A program made the position numbers and the translations under genes. This document shows, one piece after another, positions 12,510-21,574 of a stretch of 64,000 nt of DNA; positions within the stretch are counted from its first letter, which is position 1, and every line of letters starts with the position of its first letter. Source of the stretch: Methanotorris formicicus Mc-S-70 (GTDB lineage Archaea; AGJL01; Methanococci; Methanococcales; Methanococcaceae). Below the pieces are notes generated by a model. That model had not been told where the DNA came from. It saw nothing but the letters and a program-made list of their open reading frames with translations, and did no database searches. Location of the stretch: contig NZ_AGJL01000001.1 in assembly GCF_000243455.1 (NCBI RefSeq), forward strand, positions 16,921 to 80,920. Reading direction: 5' to 3'.

Positions 12510-13088
12510 ATGAGGGTTGAGGTTTTAAGATTAGGACATAGAGGAGATAGGGATAAAAGGATATCAACACATGTTGCTTTAACAGCAAGAGCCTTAGGGG
12601 CTGATAAGATAATATTTACTGTAGAAGATGAACATGTTGAAGAAAGTGTAAAGAAGGTTGTAGAAAATTGGGGAGGAAATTTTAAATTTGAAGTTGTAAA
12701 AAAATGGAAGGGATATGTTAAAAATTTTAAAAATAATGGAATCGTGGTTCATTTAACAATGTATGGAGCAAGTGTCAATGAGATAATAAATGAGATAAAA
12801 GAGAAATTTAAAGAAAAGGATATTTTAATTATTATAGGGGCGGAGAAAGTTCCAAAAGAAGCGTATGAACTTGCTGATTATAACATATCCATTGGGAATC
12901 AACCACATTCGGAAGTTGCTGCACTTGCAATTTTTTTAGATAGATTATTTGAAGGGGAAACACTCTATAGAGAATTTGAAAATGCAAAGATTAAGATAGT
13001 TCCTTCAAATGATAAAAAGGTTGTTATAAGATCTGACAGTGTGATTACGAGAATCCTTTCTTTATTAGCTCTTTACTGCACTCTTTAA
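12510..13088 (+). CDS. trm56: tRNA (cytidine(56)-2'-O)-methyltransferase, C-terminus altered
   Basis: SPOUT-family enzyme methylating C56 in the T-loop of archaeal tRNAs. Visible signatures are [24 protein letters not shown] at the N-terminus, [14 protein letters not shown] (about residues 78-91) and the knotted SAM-binding region [13 protein letters not shown] ... [20 protein letters not shown] (about 110-150). The coding sequence runs into the decayed insertion sequence: the inverted repeat begins at 13033, so the last 18 or so residues (from about SDSVITR) and the stop codon are element-derived. The catalytic core is intact, so activity is likely kept. ATG 12510 follows GAGGGATTTTC. Confidence 0.88.
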   Translation: MRVEVLRLGHRGDRDKRISTHVALTARALGADKIIFTVEDEHVEESVKKVVENWGGNFKFEVVKKWKGYVKNFKNNGIVVHLTMYGASVNEIINEIKEKFKEKDILIIIGAEKVPKEAYELADYNISIGNQPHSEVAALAIFLDRLFEGETLYREFENAKIKIVPSNDKKVVIRSDSVITRILSLLALYCTL

Positions 13089-14187
13089 TCACTTCATAGA
13101 ATGATAATCCATATTTGTGGCTTAAATATTCTATACAGTTTGATACCATTGCTATAAACCTAACAAACCCAATATTGCTCTTTTCAGACGTTAGGTAATT
13201 TCCCTCAACATCTAAAATCGATTTATCTCTTCTATGCTTTTCTTCTATCTTTGGTCTCTTCATATACTCGCTTATTATGTTCTCTGCCTTCTTTTTATGG
13301 TTTGTAGAGACCAGATACTTAGGTTTTTCTGATTTTCCATCAACACTGCAACGATTTTAACTCTACCAACATCGGGAATATTGACCACTTTCTCGGATAA
13401 TCTAAACTTTATTCCATTAATAGTCCTTAATTTAAGCTTTTCTTTCTCGAAATCCCTCTTAAATAGTCCTTCTACCTTAACCTTCTTACCGAAATATTCA
13501 ACTATCAGGTTTTCCCTAAGTTTACCAATATATTCCATTCCCAATTCTTTAGATTCCTTCATAATTTTCTTTGTCGTTACAAAAGTGTCTACTACGACCG
13601 TCCCGATATCTATATGAGTTAAGAATCTAATAATTTCGATGAATATGTCTGTGGATTTTTTGCCAAGTGGTTTTATTGTAGTGTAAATCGAATATATCCC
13701 TTTTTTCGTGATAAATACAGCAGTTTATCTGCTCTTGATATGGTTTGCTATGTCTTTCGATGTAGTTATATCGAATATTGCAACCATAAACCTTTTTACT
13801 CCATCTCCTTAGTAGCGTTGAATCGATTATTGCAGTGTATTTAAATCTATTGTCATCAAAAATATCGGGAAGGTTGGATAGTTGAGTATACAAACAAAAC
13901 TCATTTTCTGATAGTTTTTTGTAGGTTTTTAACGATAGTCGTTCTGTGAATTCCCGAGACATACTCTGAAAATGCTTTGATAGTTTTTATTGGCGTTAGT
14001 GTTCTAACTTGTGCGAACTTAGATAACTCCTCCGAACAGTTAAATCCTAAACTATTTATAGAATTAGTGAGTATACTATTAAGTGCTGTTAGCATGGAGG
14101 TTTCACCGTTTTTTAACGAGTTATTTAAGTACTACCTATTTCTATTTTTTGGTCTTAATTTTAATAGTGTTAAAATCACACTATCAG
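13033..14187 (-). mobile_element. decayed insertion sequence, DDE transposase
   Basis: A 1155-bp element bounded by imperfect inverted repeats: CTGACAGTGTGATTA at 13033-13047 and, read on the other strand, CTGATAGTGTGATTT at 14187-14173. The interior holds one leftward transposase broken into at least four frames. No clear target-site duplication remains. The left end lies inside the trm56 reading frame. The family looks IS4-like from the third-acid region, but the exact group cannot be set without comparison. Confidence 0.8.
13045..14095 (-). pseudogene. DDE transposase remnant with multiple frameshifts
   Basis: Pieces read leftward in successive frames. 14095-13901 starts MLTALNSILTNSINSLGF. 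13962-13627 includes the first catalytic acid in YTAIIDSTLLRRW. The next piece includes IGTVVVDTFVTTKKIM with the second acid and runs to VKIVAVLM near 13336. After another shift the reading continues as GKSEKPKYLVSTNHKKKAE into RPKIEEKHRRDKSILD, which looks like the Y-R-E-K region carrying the third acid, and ends at 13045. At least three frameshifts separate the parts, so no active enzyme is made. The ribosome binding site is poor. Confidence 0.8.
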
Positions 14188-14280
14188 TTAAGAAAGATTA
14201 AGAACTATTGAAATTTTTGTAATGTTAATAATTACAAAGAAATTCACAAAGAACTACAATATCCACAAAAAGGGGGAAAT

Positions 14281-14655
14281 ATGCAGAACGTTGATAAAAT
14301 TATAAAAAAACTAAATCCAAAATTTAGAAACATTGAAGGCAAAAAACTCCTTATTGCCATTGCAGTAGATGAGAATAAAAATGTCCTTATGACTGCTTTT
14401 ATGAGTGAAGAATCATTAAGAAAGACGCTTGAAACTGGATTGATGCATTATTACTCCACAAGTAGGGATAAGATTTGGATGAAAGGAGAGGAAAGTGGTA
14501 ATATACAAAAGGTTAAGGAAATATATAGGGATTGTGATGGTGATGCTTTGTTGTTTGTTGTTGAGCAGAAGGGAGTAGCATGTCATGAAGGTTATTATTC
14601 CTGCTTCCATAGGAAACTTGAAAATGGAGAAATAGTCATTATCGACCGAAAATAA
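14281..14655 (+). CDS. hisI: phosphoribosyl-AMP cyclohydrolase
   Basis: Opens the adenine ring of PR-AMP in step three of histidine synthesis. Length 124 fits the stand-alone archaeal enzyme without a HisE domain. Signatures are [19 protein letters not shown] (about residues 37-55), [18 protein letters not shown] (about 60), the DCDGDALLF metal site (about 86) and the zinc cysteines in [14 protein letters not shown] (about 99-112). GGGGGAAAT lies directly upstream of ATG 14281. It stands just beyond the decayed insertion sequence. hisF is also in the window at 41785, but far away, so histidine genes are dispersed. Confidence 0.95.
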   Translation: MQNVDKIIKKLNPKFRNIEGKKLLIAIAVDENKNVLMTAFMSEESLRKTLETGLMHYYSTSRDKIWMKGEESGNIQKVKEIYRDCDGDALLFVVEQKGVACHEGYYSCFHRKLENGEIVIIDRK

Positions 14656-14941
14656 TATATATTTGAACATATACAAGTAACTGAACTTTTTGTACTTTTA
14701 ACTTATTTTAACTCCCCAGGACGGGCGGCATACTATAAAAAATTTTAAACGTATTAATATAACCCCAATAAATAAGCGTAAATTTTCAAAATAAGGGTTG
14801 TTTTTTAATTTTTTATTATTCCTAATTATTTATAGTCATTATTAATTGTAATGTAAAATTTAAATGAACAAATGCAAGAGTTTAAAATAGACTTAAAATA
14901 AAATATATAATTAGGATTTAAGATTATCGAGGTGATGGATA

Positions 14942-16864
14942 ATGGAAAGATATAATGAAGATTATGAAGTTAATTTGGAAGAAAAAAACATTCCTATTGA
15001 GGAATTAGATTTAAAAAACAAGAATATAACGGTAGATACATGCGTCGTTATTGATGGAAGAATAACTGAACTAATAAAAAAAGGTGTTATTAAAGATAGT
15101 AAAATAATAATTCCAGAGGCAGTAGTTTCTGAACTTGAATATCAGGCAAATAGGGGTAGAGAGATTGGTTACAAGGGGATTGAAGAGTTAAGGCATATGG
15201 TGGAAATTGCAAAGGAATACAACATTGAAATTGAATACTATGGAGAAAGACCCACAAGAGAGGAAATTGCACTTGCTAAAAGTGGAGAAATAGATGCAAT
15301 GATTAGAAAGGTTGCAAAAGAAACGAACTCAATACTCTTAACAAGTGATTGGATTCAATATAATTTGGCATTGGCACAAGAAATTGAGGCATATTACTTA
15401 GAGGTAAAAGAAGAAAAGGTTGAATTAGTTTTAGATAAGTATTTTGATGAGTTGACAATGTCAGTCCACTTAAAAGAAGACTGTGTTCCTTATGCAAAGA
15501 GAGGCAGGCCAGGAGAGATTAAACTTGTTCCTATTGGAGATAAAGAACTTACAAAAGAAGATATGGAAGAAATCATAGACAACATCATAAAATACACTGA
15601 ACAAAATAACGGATTAATCGAAATTCAAAGGAGGGGGGCAACAGTAATCCAACTTGGAAATATAAGGATTTCAATTGCAAGACCACCATTCTCTGAGGCA
15701 TTGGAGGTTACAGCAGTAAGACCAATAGCAAAGGTTTCTTTAGAGGATTATGACCTATCAGATGAATTATTAGAGAGGTTGAAGGAAAAAGCAGAGGGTA
15801 TATTTGTTTCAGGTGCTCCAGGAAGTGGTAAATCAACATTCGTTTCAGCACTTGCAGAATTCTACAAAAATCAAGGAAAAATAGTAAAAACTATGGAAAG
15901 TCCAAGGGATTTACAAGTTGATAAGGAGATTACACAATATGCCCCTCTTGAAGGCAGTATGGAAAAAACTTGCGATATTCTTCTATTAGTTAGACCAGAT
16001 TATACAATATACGATGAAGTGAGAAAAACAAAGGACTTTGAAATATTTGCAGATATGAGGATGGCTGGAGTTGGGATGATCGGGGTTGTTCACGCATCAA
16101 AGCCAATAGATGCCATCCAAAGGTTAATTGGCAGGGTTGAGTTGGGAGTTATTCCCCAAATTGTCGATACAGTAATATTCCTCAAAGATGGGAGAATAGA
16201 GAAGGTTTATGAGGTAAGTTTTACAGTTAAGGTTCCTTATGGAATGAAAGAAGCAGATTTGGCAAGACCAGTAATTGAGATTAAGGACTTTGAGACAAAG
16301 AGAACTGAATATGAAATCTACACCTATGGGGAAGAAGTTATTGTTATGCCAATAAAGGAGGATGAGTTTGAAAGGTCTCCAGTTTATAAGTATGCTGAAG
16401 AGAAGTTGGGGGAGATATTGAAGAGGTTCCTTCCAAAGAAAGCAAAACCAAAAGTTAAGGTTTTAGACTACAACACTATTGAGTTGAGAGTTCCAGAAAA
16501 ATATATTGGTTCAATTATAGGAAAGGGAGGAAGAGAAATCTCAAAATTGGAAGACATTATTGGATTGAAAATTAGCGTTAGAGCAAAAGAAGACGTTGAG
16601 GAATTTGAAAATGAAGGATTATCTTACGAATACATATCAGAATATGAGTTTACAAAACTCAAAGAAGTTGGAAAACATATAGTTGTGGATGTTGGGGAGG
16701 ACTTTGCTGGAGCAAATATAAAGATTTATGTTGATGGGGATTACTTATGCTCAGCAACAGTAAGTTCAGATGGAACTGTTAAGATAAACAAAAAAACAAG
16801 TATTGGTAAAGAATTATTAAAGGCAATGAAAAAAGGTAAAGATATCTACGTAGATTTGGCATAA
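14942..16864 (+). CDS. PIN domain - P-loop ATPase - KH domain protein
   Basis: A 640-residue archaeal protein with three parts. The N-terminal PIN nuclease fold ([12 protein letters not shown] about residues 30-41, IDAMIRKV about 120, LLTSDWI about 131) carries the acidic metal-site pattern. A PilT/VirB11-like ATPase follows ([10 protein letters not shown] about 291-300, [11 protein letters not shown] about 355). The C-terminal KH segment ([16 protein letters not shown] about 523) would bind RNA. The combination suggests an RNA-directed nuclease or processing factor; the physiological role is unknown. The gene is monocistronic, with a 286-base upstream spacer and a convergent neighbour purE five bases away. 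Confidence 0.8.
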   Translation: MERYNEDYEVNLEEKNIPIEELDLKNKNITVDTCVVIDGRITELIKKGVIKDSKIIIPEAVVSELEYQANRGREIGYKGIEELRHMVEIAKEYNIEIEYYGERPTREEIALAKSGEIDAMIRKVAKETNSILLTSDWIQYNLALAQEIEAYYLEVKEEKVELVLDKYFDELTMSVHLKEDCVPYAKRGRPGEIKLVPIGDKELTKEDMEEIIDNIIKYTEQNNGLIEIQRRGATVIQLGNIRISIARPPFSEALEVTAVRPIAKVSLEDYDLSDELLERLKEKAEGIFVSGAPGSGKSTFVSALAEFYKNQGKIVKTMESPRDLQVDKEITQYAPLEGSMEKTCDILLLVRPDYTIYDEVRKTKDFEIFADMRMAGVGMIGVVHASKPIDAIQRLIGRVELGVIPQIVDTVIFLKDGRIEKVYEVSFTVKVPYGMKEADLARPVIEIKDFETKRTEYEIYTYGEEVIVMPIKEDEFERSPVYKYAEEKLGEILKRFLPKKAKPKVKVLDYNTIELRVPEKYIGSIIGKGGREISKLEDIIGLKISVRAKEDVEEFENEGLSYEYISEYEFTKLKEVGKHIVVDVGEDFAGANIKIYVDGDYLCSATVSSDGTVKINKKTSIGKELLKAMKKGKDIYVDLA

Positions 16865-16868
16865 AAAA

Positions 16869-17342
16869 TTATTTAAACATATTTCTAACTTTTTCATCTG
16901 ATTTCATGACTTTTTCTTTTTGTTTTTTTCTGTATTCAATCAACTTCTCTGCTATTTTTTCATCTTGCAAACCTAAAATTTCAAGTGCTAAAATAGCAGC
17001 GTTCTCTCCCCTATCTATCCCAACTGTTGCAACTGGAATTCCTGGAGGCATTTGAACAGCACTTAGCAAAGCATCCATTCCATCCAATTTACTTTCAACA
17101 GGAACTGCAATAACAGGTTTTGTTGTCAAACTTGCAACAACTCCAGGCAAGTGAGCGGCTAAACCAGCAATTGCTATAAACACTTTTGCATTAGAGTTTT
17201 TAACAATTTCCTCAACCAAATCTGGAGTTCTGTGGGCAGAGGCAACCCTAACCTCAAACTCAACGTCAAATTCTTTTAAAACATTTGTTGCCTTTTCTGC
17301 AATTTTTAAATCACTCTCACTTCCCATAATTATACAAATCAT
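16869..17342 (-). CDS. purE: N5-carboxyaminoimidazole ribonucleotide mutase
   Basis: Converts N5-CAIR to CAIR (or carboxylates AIR, for class II) in purine synthesis. The pattern MGSESDL at residues 6-12, SAHRTPDLV about 39 and [14 protein letters not shown] about 77-90 shows the complete phosphate- and ribose-binding loops. Length 157 is standard for a single PurE domain. The C-terminal 25 residues are highly charged. ATG 17342 follows GGTGAAAAC. Whether it uses N5-CAIR or AIR depends on a partner PurK, which is not in view. It is convergent with the PIN-ATPase gene. Confidence 0.92.
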   Translation of the reverse strand: MICIIMGSESDLKIAEKATNVLKEFDVEFEVRVASAHRTPDLVEEIVKNSNAKVFIAIAGLAAHLPGVVASLTTKPVIAVPVESKLDGMDALLSAVQMPPGIPVATVGIDRGENAAILALEILGLQDEKIAEKLIEYRKKQKEKVMKSDEKVRNMFK

Positions 17343-17424
17343 GTTTTCACCATTTTATTCATTTATTTTTTTACGAAAGACTTTTATTATTTGGGACGTA
17401 TATTTAATTTATGGAGGTGTTGTT

Positions 17425-17532
17425 ATGAAAACTCTTGAAAATTTACTCAAGGCAACCGAACCTCCAGAGGAATGTCCATCATGTGGGCATTCAAAGAACT
17501 ACTATGTTGCAATAGATATGCTTTCCCTTTAA
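17425..17532 (+). CDS. small CPxCGH protein, 35 residues
   Basis: A 35-residue open frame with an unusually strong ribosome binding site (GGAGGTG at 17413-17419) six bases before its ATG, lying 22 bases upstream of ndk on the same strand. It contains PPEECPSCGHSKNYYVAIDM. One CxxCGH pair could form half of a zinc site, so a dimer or partner would be needed to complete it. It ends in TAA, so it is not a truncated selenoprotein reading. The function is unknown; the evidence that it is real is the signal, spacing and motif rather than homology. Confidence 0.6.
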   Translation: MKTLENLLKATEPPEECPSCGHSKNYYVAIDMLSL

Positions 17533-17554
17533 TTAAAAATATTTTTGGGGTATT

Positions 17555-17959
17555 ATGAAAGAAAAGACCTTCATATTATTAAAACCCGATGCGGTTAAGA
17601 GGAAATTGATTGGAAAAATTATAAAAAGATTTGAAGATAGGGGATTTGAGATCGTTGAGATGAAAATGCTAACACTTTCAAGGGAAATGGCGGAAGAATT
17701 TTACAAAATACATAAGGGAAAGGAATTCTATGAAAGATTAATAGAATTTATGACATCTGGTAGGATTGTGGTGATGGTTGTTGAAGGGGAGAATGCAATA
17801 TCTGCGGTTAGAAAGATGATAGGAAAAACAAATCCAGCAGAAGCAGAACCGGGAACAATAAGGGGAGATTTTGCATTATCAACTCCAGACAATATAATCC
17901 ATGCATCAGATTCAAAGGAAAGTGTTGAAAGGGAAATAAAGATGTTTTTTGGGGATTAA
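17555..17959 (+). CDS. ndk: nucleoside diphosphate kinase
   Basis: Transfers the gamma phosphate between nucleoside triphosphates and diphosphates through a phosphohistidine. The 134-residue sequence is complete: TFILLKPDAVKRKLIG at the start, FMTSGRIVVMVVEGENAI about residues 67-85, and the catalytic histidine in NIIHASDSKESVEREI about 113-128. The start lies 22 bases after the small CPxCGH gene with GGGGTATT upstream, so the two are probably co-transcribed. The 3' neighbour bioF converges with four bases between stops. Confidence 0.97.
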   Translation: MKEKTFILLKPDAVKRKLIGKIIKRFEDRGFEIVEMKMLTLSREMAEEFYKIHKGKEFYERLIEFMTSGRIVVMVVEGENAISAVRKMIGKTNPAEAEPGTIRGDFALSTPDNIIHASDSKESVEREIKMFFGD

Positions 17960-17963
17960 AATA

Positions 17964-19076
17964 TTATTGATAAACATCCCTAATCCTCTCACACAAAACC
18001 TCAAAATCCTCCTTTTTATGCCCAACGTTTATACTTACCCTTATTCTTTCTGAACCTCTTGGAACTGTTGGATACCTAATCCCAACACAGAAGATGTTAT
18101 TTTTTATTAAATGCTCAGCAATAAGCACAGTTTTTTCTTTAAAAATGAATGGATAGATTGGAGTTATATTATCCTCTTCAATAAATCCATTTTCTTTAAA
18201 AATTCTATTTGCTGTTTTGATGTTTTTTTGAAGTTTTTTAACTATATCGGTTTTTTCAATAATCTCAAATGCCTTAATACAACCTTCAACAATACACGGT
18301 GGCAGAGAAGTTGAATAGATAAAACTCCTTGAAGTGTTTATTAAGTACTCTACAACCTCCTCAATCCCACAAACAAATCCTCCTAAACCACCAATAGCCT
18401 TTGATAAAGTTCCAATTTGGATGATGTTGTCAGAAGGTTTTAAATTGAGGTGCTTTAATGTTCCTCTCCCATTGCCCAAAACTCCTGTGCCATGAGCGTC
18501 ATCAACAATTAAAATAGCATTAAACTCATCCGCTATTTTCTTTAAATCTCTAAGAGGGGCAACATCACCATCCATACTAAAGACACCATCAGTTATAATG
18601 AATAGATTGTTGTATTTTTTCCAATTCTCCTCGATTAAATTAACTAAATGCTCCACATCACAATGATTGTAAATCAAAACATCCGCCTTACTTAACCTAC
18701 AACCATCAATAATAGAGGCGTGGTTAAGTTTATCACTCAAAATCAAATCTCCTTTTTTGCAAAGTGCAGAGATAACCCCAACATTTGTTGCATAGCCAGA
18801 CGAATAAACCAAAGATCTTTCTACCTCTTTAAATTCAGCTATTTTCCCCTCCAATCTTTGATGATTTATGTTTCCAGATGTTAATCTTGAACCAGTTGAG
18901 CCAACCCCATACTTCAGGCCTTCTTTTACTGCCTCAACAACCTTTGGATGCTTTGATAGGCATAGATAATCATTTGAAGAAAAATCCAAAACTCCATCAT
19001 TTTTTTCCCTAAAAAATCTATATAAGCCATTACTTTTTATAATTTCAATTTCCTTTCTCAATTTTTCCCTAAACAT
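17964..19076 (-). CDS. bioF: 8-amino-7-oxononanoate synthase
   Basis: PLP enzyme joining pimeloyl-CoA and L-alanine in biotin synthesis. Visible are DFSSNDYLCLSKHP (residues 31-44), GVGSTGSRLTSGN (58-70), SSGYATNVG (92-100), the aspartate in VDDAHGTGVLG (about 192) and the PLP lysine in IGTLSKAIGGLGGFV (about 225). Length 370 is usual. It lies 12 bases after bioW in the same direction, so the two form an operon making pimeloyl-CoA and using it. The close relatives KBL and serine palmitoyltransferase are less likely because of the bioW partner. Confidence 0.93.
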   Translation of the reverse strand: MFREKLRKEIEIIKSNGLYRFFREKNDGVLDFSSNDYLCLSKHPKVVEAVKEGLKYGVGSTGSRLTSGNINHQRLEGKIAEFKEVERSLVYSSGYATNVGVISALCKKGDLILSDKLNHASIIDGCRLSKADVLIYNHCDVEHLVNLIEENWKKYNNLFIITDGVFSMDGDVAPLRDLKKIADEFNAILIVDDAHGTGVLGNGRGTLKHLNLKPSDNIIQIGTLSKAIGGLGGFVCGIEEVVEYLINTSRSFIYSTSLPPCIVEGCIKAFEIIEKTDIVKKLQKNIKTANRIFKENGFIEEDNITPIYPFIFKEKTVLIAEHLIKNNIFCVGIRYPTVPRGSERIRVSINVGHKKEDFEVLCERIRDVYQ

Positions 19077-19088
19077 AAAAATCCCTTT

Positions 19089-19790
19089 TTATTTTATAAT
19101 GAATGGCTTGTTTTCTAATTTGTTTATTAAATCATCTATATTAACATCATCTTTAACAAAAAACACTCTTCCTCCATTCTCTCCTTTTTCTTTTAAATTT
19201 GTAATCCTAAAATAACCCTTTTTAGTTGCAACATAGCCAGTTGTGTAACTTTTATTATCTGATGTGCAGAGTTCCGCTATAATTCCCAAATGAATAACCT
19301 TAGATGCAATTGCAATAGCATCAACAGTCCTTTCTGTCCCTAATTTTTCCTTTAAAATATTCTCCTTTAGTTCTTTTGTTGTATCTATATTTTTAACCCT
19401 AATGCCCCTTTCCTTATCTGGCTCTAATCTTTCTCCCCTTAAATTTAAAATTGCCGCTCCTCTCATTCCTCCTTTATCAATTATTTTAAATGCGTAATCT
19501 ATTAGTTCATTTGGAATACCTTCATTTTTTAATATTTCTCTTGCTTTTTCTCTTGCTTCTTCTTTATTTTTGCATTCTATTGTTTTTATTGGCAAGTGGT
19601 TGATGTATTTTATTTCCTCCTTAATTTCCTCAATCTTTAAGTTTATAAAGTCTGGAGTTCCATTTTCATGCATTAATGCCCTTCTTATTAATTCTCTCGC
19701 AACATTTTCAATCTCCTCCTTATCCACAATCCTCTCTGCTCCAGATATGTGTTTTCCGTTTTTTGATGCCCTCATTTTTATACCATACAT
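19089..19790 (-). CDS. bioW: 6-carboxyhexanoate-CoA ligase (pimeloyl-CoA synthetase)
   Basis: Activates pimelate to pimeloyl-CoA with ATP, the entry to biotin in organisms lacking BioC/BioH. The N-terminus [21 protein letters not shown] carries the phosphate-binding pattern. [27 protein letters not shown] (about residues 112-138), [16 protein letters not shown] (about 180) and the [14 protein letters not shown] end complete the family profile. Length 233 is typical. ATG 19790 follows GGTGA. First gene of bioW-bioF; the divergent spacer upstream holds three related direct repeats that could regulate it. bioD lies at 55372, and bioA and bioB are not in the window. Confidence 0.93.
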   Translation of the reverse strand: MYGIKMRASKNGKHISGAERIVDKEEIENVARELIRRALMHENGTPDFINLKIEEIKEEIKYINHLPIKTIECKNKEEAREKAREILKNEGIPNELIDYAFKIIDKGGMRGAAILNLRGERLEPDKERGIRVKNIDTTKELKENILKEKLGTERTVDAIAIASKVIHLGIIAELCTSDNKSYTTGYVATKKGYFRITNLKEKGENGGRVFFVKDDVNIDDLINKLENKPFIIK

Positions 19791-19871
19791 TTAATTCACC
19801 AAAATTTATTATTTTAAGTGCTGTTTTATATTCTGTAGTTATAATTTGTTTATTTGAATTTATAATTTAAA

Positions 19872-19954
19872 TTTATCATGATTGATCATTAATGTTAAAA
19901 CGAACAATTTATCATTATTTTTCATTAAAGACATTTATCACGATTTATAATGAG
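19872..19954. promoter_or_regulatory. three degenerate 21-base direct repeats upstream of a TATA box
   Basis: Units at 19872-19892, 19908-19928 and 19934-19954 share the pattern TTTATCANNATTNATNATNA, starting 36 and 26 bases apart. They sit between bioW (leftward) and the small membrane-protein gene at 20064 (rightward). Their right edge is about 15 bases upstream of a TATATATA box near 19971, a typical position for an archaeal regulator. A fourth, closely matching unit lies at 20335. The binding protein is unknown. Confidence 0.4.
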
Positions 19955-20063
19955 CAAAAAAGTATATATATTTGTTTTTTCAATGTATAATCAGGTGTAA
20001 AATTGAGTTAGGGAATATTAATTATACCTTGCGAATTATTACAATATTAGATAGGGTGATAAT

Positions 20064-20225
20064 ATGGAAACAAAATTAAACAACATCAATAACATTAACT
20101 ATGAGGTTGCTGAAGATATTGAGCAAATCACAACAGATTTGAAGAGACCATTTAGAGGCAGTAAGTTGGTAGAAATTTTAGGGTATGCAGTAGGTTTAAT
20201 TATAATAGGTTCTATGCTTGTATAA
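20064..20225 (+). CDS. small single-pass membrane protein, 53 residues
   Basis: A 53-residue frame with GGTGAT three bases before the ATG and a TATATATA box about 90 bases upstream. The N-terminal 37 residues are polar (EVAEDIEQITTDLKRPFRG) and are followed by one hydrophobic helix (ILGYAVGLIIIGSMLV, residues 38-53) running to the end. The layout recalls small tail-anchored subunits of methanogen membrane complexes, but I found no family match; Mtr subunits were considered and do not fit. Flanked on both sides by members of one repeat motif, so it may be tightly controlled. Confidence 0.6.
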   Translation: METKLNNINNINYEVAEDIEQITTDLKRPFRGSKLVEILGYAVGLIIIGSMLV

Positions 20226-20334
20226 AGTAGCCAAAAGAGCATTAGGTATATAAGCAAATTAAGATAAAATAAAACTGCTATTTTACTACAAAGGCATGCA
20301 TACTGTTTATAAGTTAGGTGCTATTTTTGGGAAG

Positions 20335-20358
20335 ATTATCATGATTAATAATGATTAA
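20335..20358. promoter_or_regulatory. fourth copy of the TTATCATGATT repeat motif
   Basis: This unit shares TTATCATGATT and the following AT pattern with the unit at 19872. It lies about 115 bases upstream of a TTTATACC box (near 20453) serving tusA and about 110 bases after the small membrane-protein gene. Partial dyad symmetry suggests a dimeric regulator. The distance from tusA makes the target uncertain. Confidence 0.35.
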
Positions 20359-20501
20359 ATAATGTATTTTAATAACATTGAAAGATTTAGATATATAGTC
20401 ATTAGATTTTCTAATGTATATTTTTGCTATTAAACTTATTTTAAGAAAATTATTTATACCATTTTTTACATTTTAAAAATAAAAGCATTGGAGGTATTGC
20501 T

Positions 20502-20717
20502 ATGAAAAAAATTGATGTTACTGGAGATATATGTCCAGTGCCAGTATTAAAAACAAAAAAGGCATTGGAAGAGTTAGGTGGTGGGGAAGAGTTAGAGGTT
20601 GTTGGAGATTACAAACCAGCATTAGAAAATATAAAAAGATTTGCAGAGAGTAATGGATATACTGTTGTTTCTGCAGAAGAAACAGATAGTGGATTTAGAA
20701 TAGTTATTAAAAAATAA
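20502..20717 (+). CDS. TusA/SirA-family sulfur carrier
   Basis: A 71-residue protein carrying the family's CPxP signature, VTGDICPVPVLKTKKALEEL; the cysteine (about residue 10) carries persulfide sulfur. The compact beta-alpha-beta-alpha fold is complete. In methanogens TusA-like proteins probably supply sulfur or selenium to thiocofactors or tRNA. It is followed 13 bases later by a DsrE-like protein, the usual partner. GGAGGTATTGCT precedes the ATG. Confidence 0.88.
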   Translation: MKKIDVTGDICPVPVLKTKKALEELGGGEELEVVGDYKPALENIKRFAESNGYTVVSAEETDSGFRIVIKK

Positions 20718-20730
20718 TAAAGGTGGGAGT

Positions 20731-21075
20731 TTGAAATTCACAGTTATTATTACAACTGCTCCTTATGGAAAAGAAAGGGCATACTCTGCATTAAGATTTG
20801 CTTTAACTTCATTATTGGAAGGAATTGAGGTAAATATATTCTTACTTGAAGATGGTGTCTATGTTGCAAAGAAAAACCAAAACCCAAGTGAAGTTCCAAA
20901 TTATTTAGAGTTTTTGAAGAATTGCATTGAGATGGGGGCAAAAGTTAAGGCATGCGGACCTTGTGGAAAGGCCAGGGGAATTAGCGACGATGACTTAATT
21001 GAAGGTGTTGAGTTTGGAACAATGCATGATTTGGTTGCGTTTGTTAAGGAAGGTGATAAGGTTATTACATTCTAA
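20731..21075 (+). CDS. DsrE/TusD-like sulfurtransferase subunit
   Basis: A 114-residue DsrE-fold protein with a TTG start preceded by GGTGGGAG. TVIITTAPYGKERAYSALRFAL at the N-terminus and FLLEDGVYVAKKNQ (about residues 37-50) are typical. The conserved cysteines, in KVKACGPCGKARGI (about 73-86), occupy the position of the sulfur-carrying cysteine of TusD/DsrE. Coupling with the adjacent TusA-like carrier supports a persulfide relay. The last 11 bases overlap the convergent gene ending at 21065. Confidence 0.8.
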   Translation: MKFTVIITTAPYGKERAYSALRFALTSLLEGIEVNIFLLEDGVYVAKKNQNPSEVPNYLEFLKNCIEMGAKVKACGPCGKARGISDDDLIEGVEFGTMHDLVAFVKEGDKVITF

Positions 21076-21574
21076 AATATATACTCAAAAATTCCATTAC
21101 AAGTTTTTCATATAAATTATTCTTGTTCTCGGGCCTAATTTTATTCATCATGCATCTTTTTTTCCATTCTTCACATAAATTTTTATCAACATACTTCAAC
21201 AAATTACAATCTCCCCCCAAAACGTGGCTTTTAAAATAATCATAATTTAGGTTATACTCTTTTTCCAAAAAATAATCAAGATAATCGTATATTTTTAAGT
21301 TCTCATCAAGGGGTATATCATATTTTAATCGTATGTTGTACTTCCACAAATTATCAATTTTTATATGTAAGTCGTATCCTAAACAAAAGGAATACTCTGC
21401 ATTGGTTTTTGGTTTGAAGAATTCAAAAACATTTCCTTCATAAAAATGAGTAATTTTTCTTTCCAAATTAGATATGTGATTTATATCTGGAATAATACAG
21501 CCAAAATAGAAGTTATCCAAATCGATTTTATCTATTTTTATTCTATTATCCAAGTATAACTTTCCAAGAACCAA
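21065..21574 (-). CDS. hypothetical protein, 5' end frameshifted
   Basis: About 169 residues are open from a TTG at 21574. The true start is probably ATG 21596, which has GGGGGT four bases upstream, but it reads ATG-CCC-TAA. Removing one base from CCC would give MPNAYAHLVLGKLYL joined to the long frame. That opening resembles the M-P-N-x-x-T/A-H start of zinc-dependent phospholipase C-like proteins, with more His/Asp further on (PDINHISNLERKITHFYEG, FCLGYDLHIKI). So this is either an N-terminally broken gene or one now started at TTG. The enzymatic role is uncertain. Confidence 0.5.
   Translation of the reverse strand: MVLGKLYLDNRIKIDKIDLDNFYFGCIIPDINHISNLERKITHFYEGNVFEFFKPKTNAEYSFCLGYDLHIKIDNLWKYNIRLKYDIPLDENLKIYDYLDYFLEKEYNLNYDYFKSHVLGGDCNLLKYVDKNLCEEWKKRCMMNKIRPENKNNLYEKLVMEFLSIYFRM

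Noticed and set aside
13977..14201. Rightward 74-codon frame in the insertion sequence
   Set aside because: It is antisense to the transposase remnant and has no ribosome binding site; it is a shadow frame.
17425..17532. Short CPxCGH gene as a truncated selenoprotein
   Set aside because: Its stop is TAA, not TGA, and no SECIS-like hairpin follows before ndk.
19872..19954. Possible CRISPR-like array
   Set aside because: Only three degenerate units with unequal spacing (36 and 26 bases) and no cas genes; better read as operator repeats.
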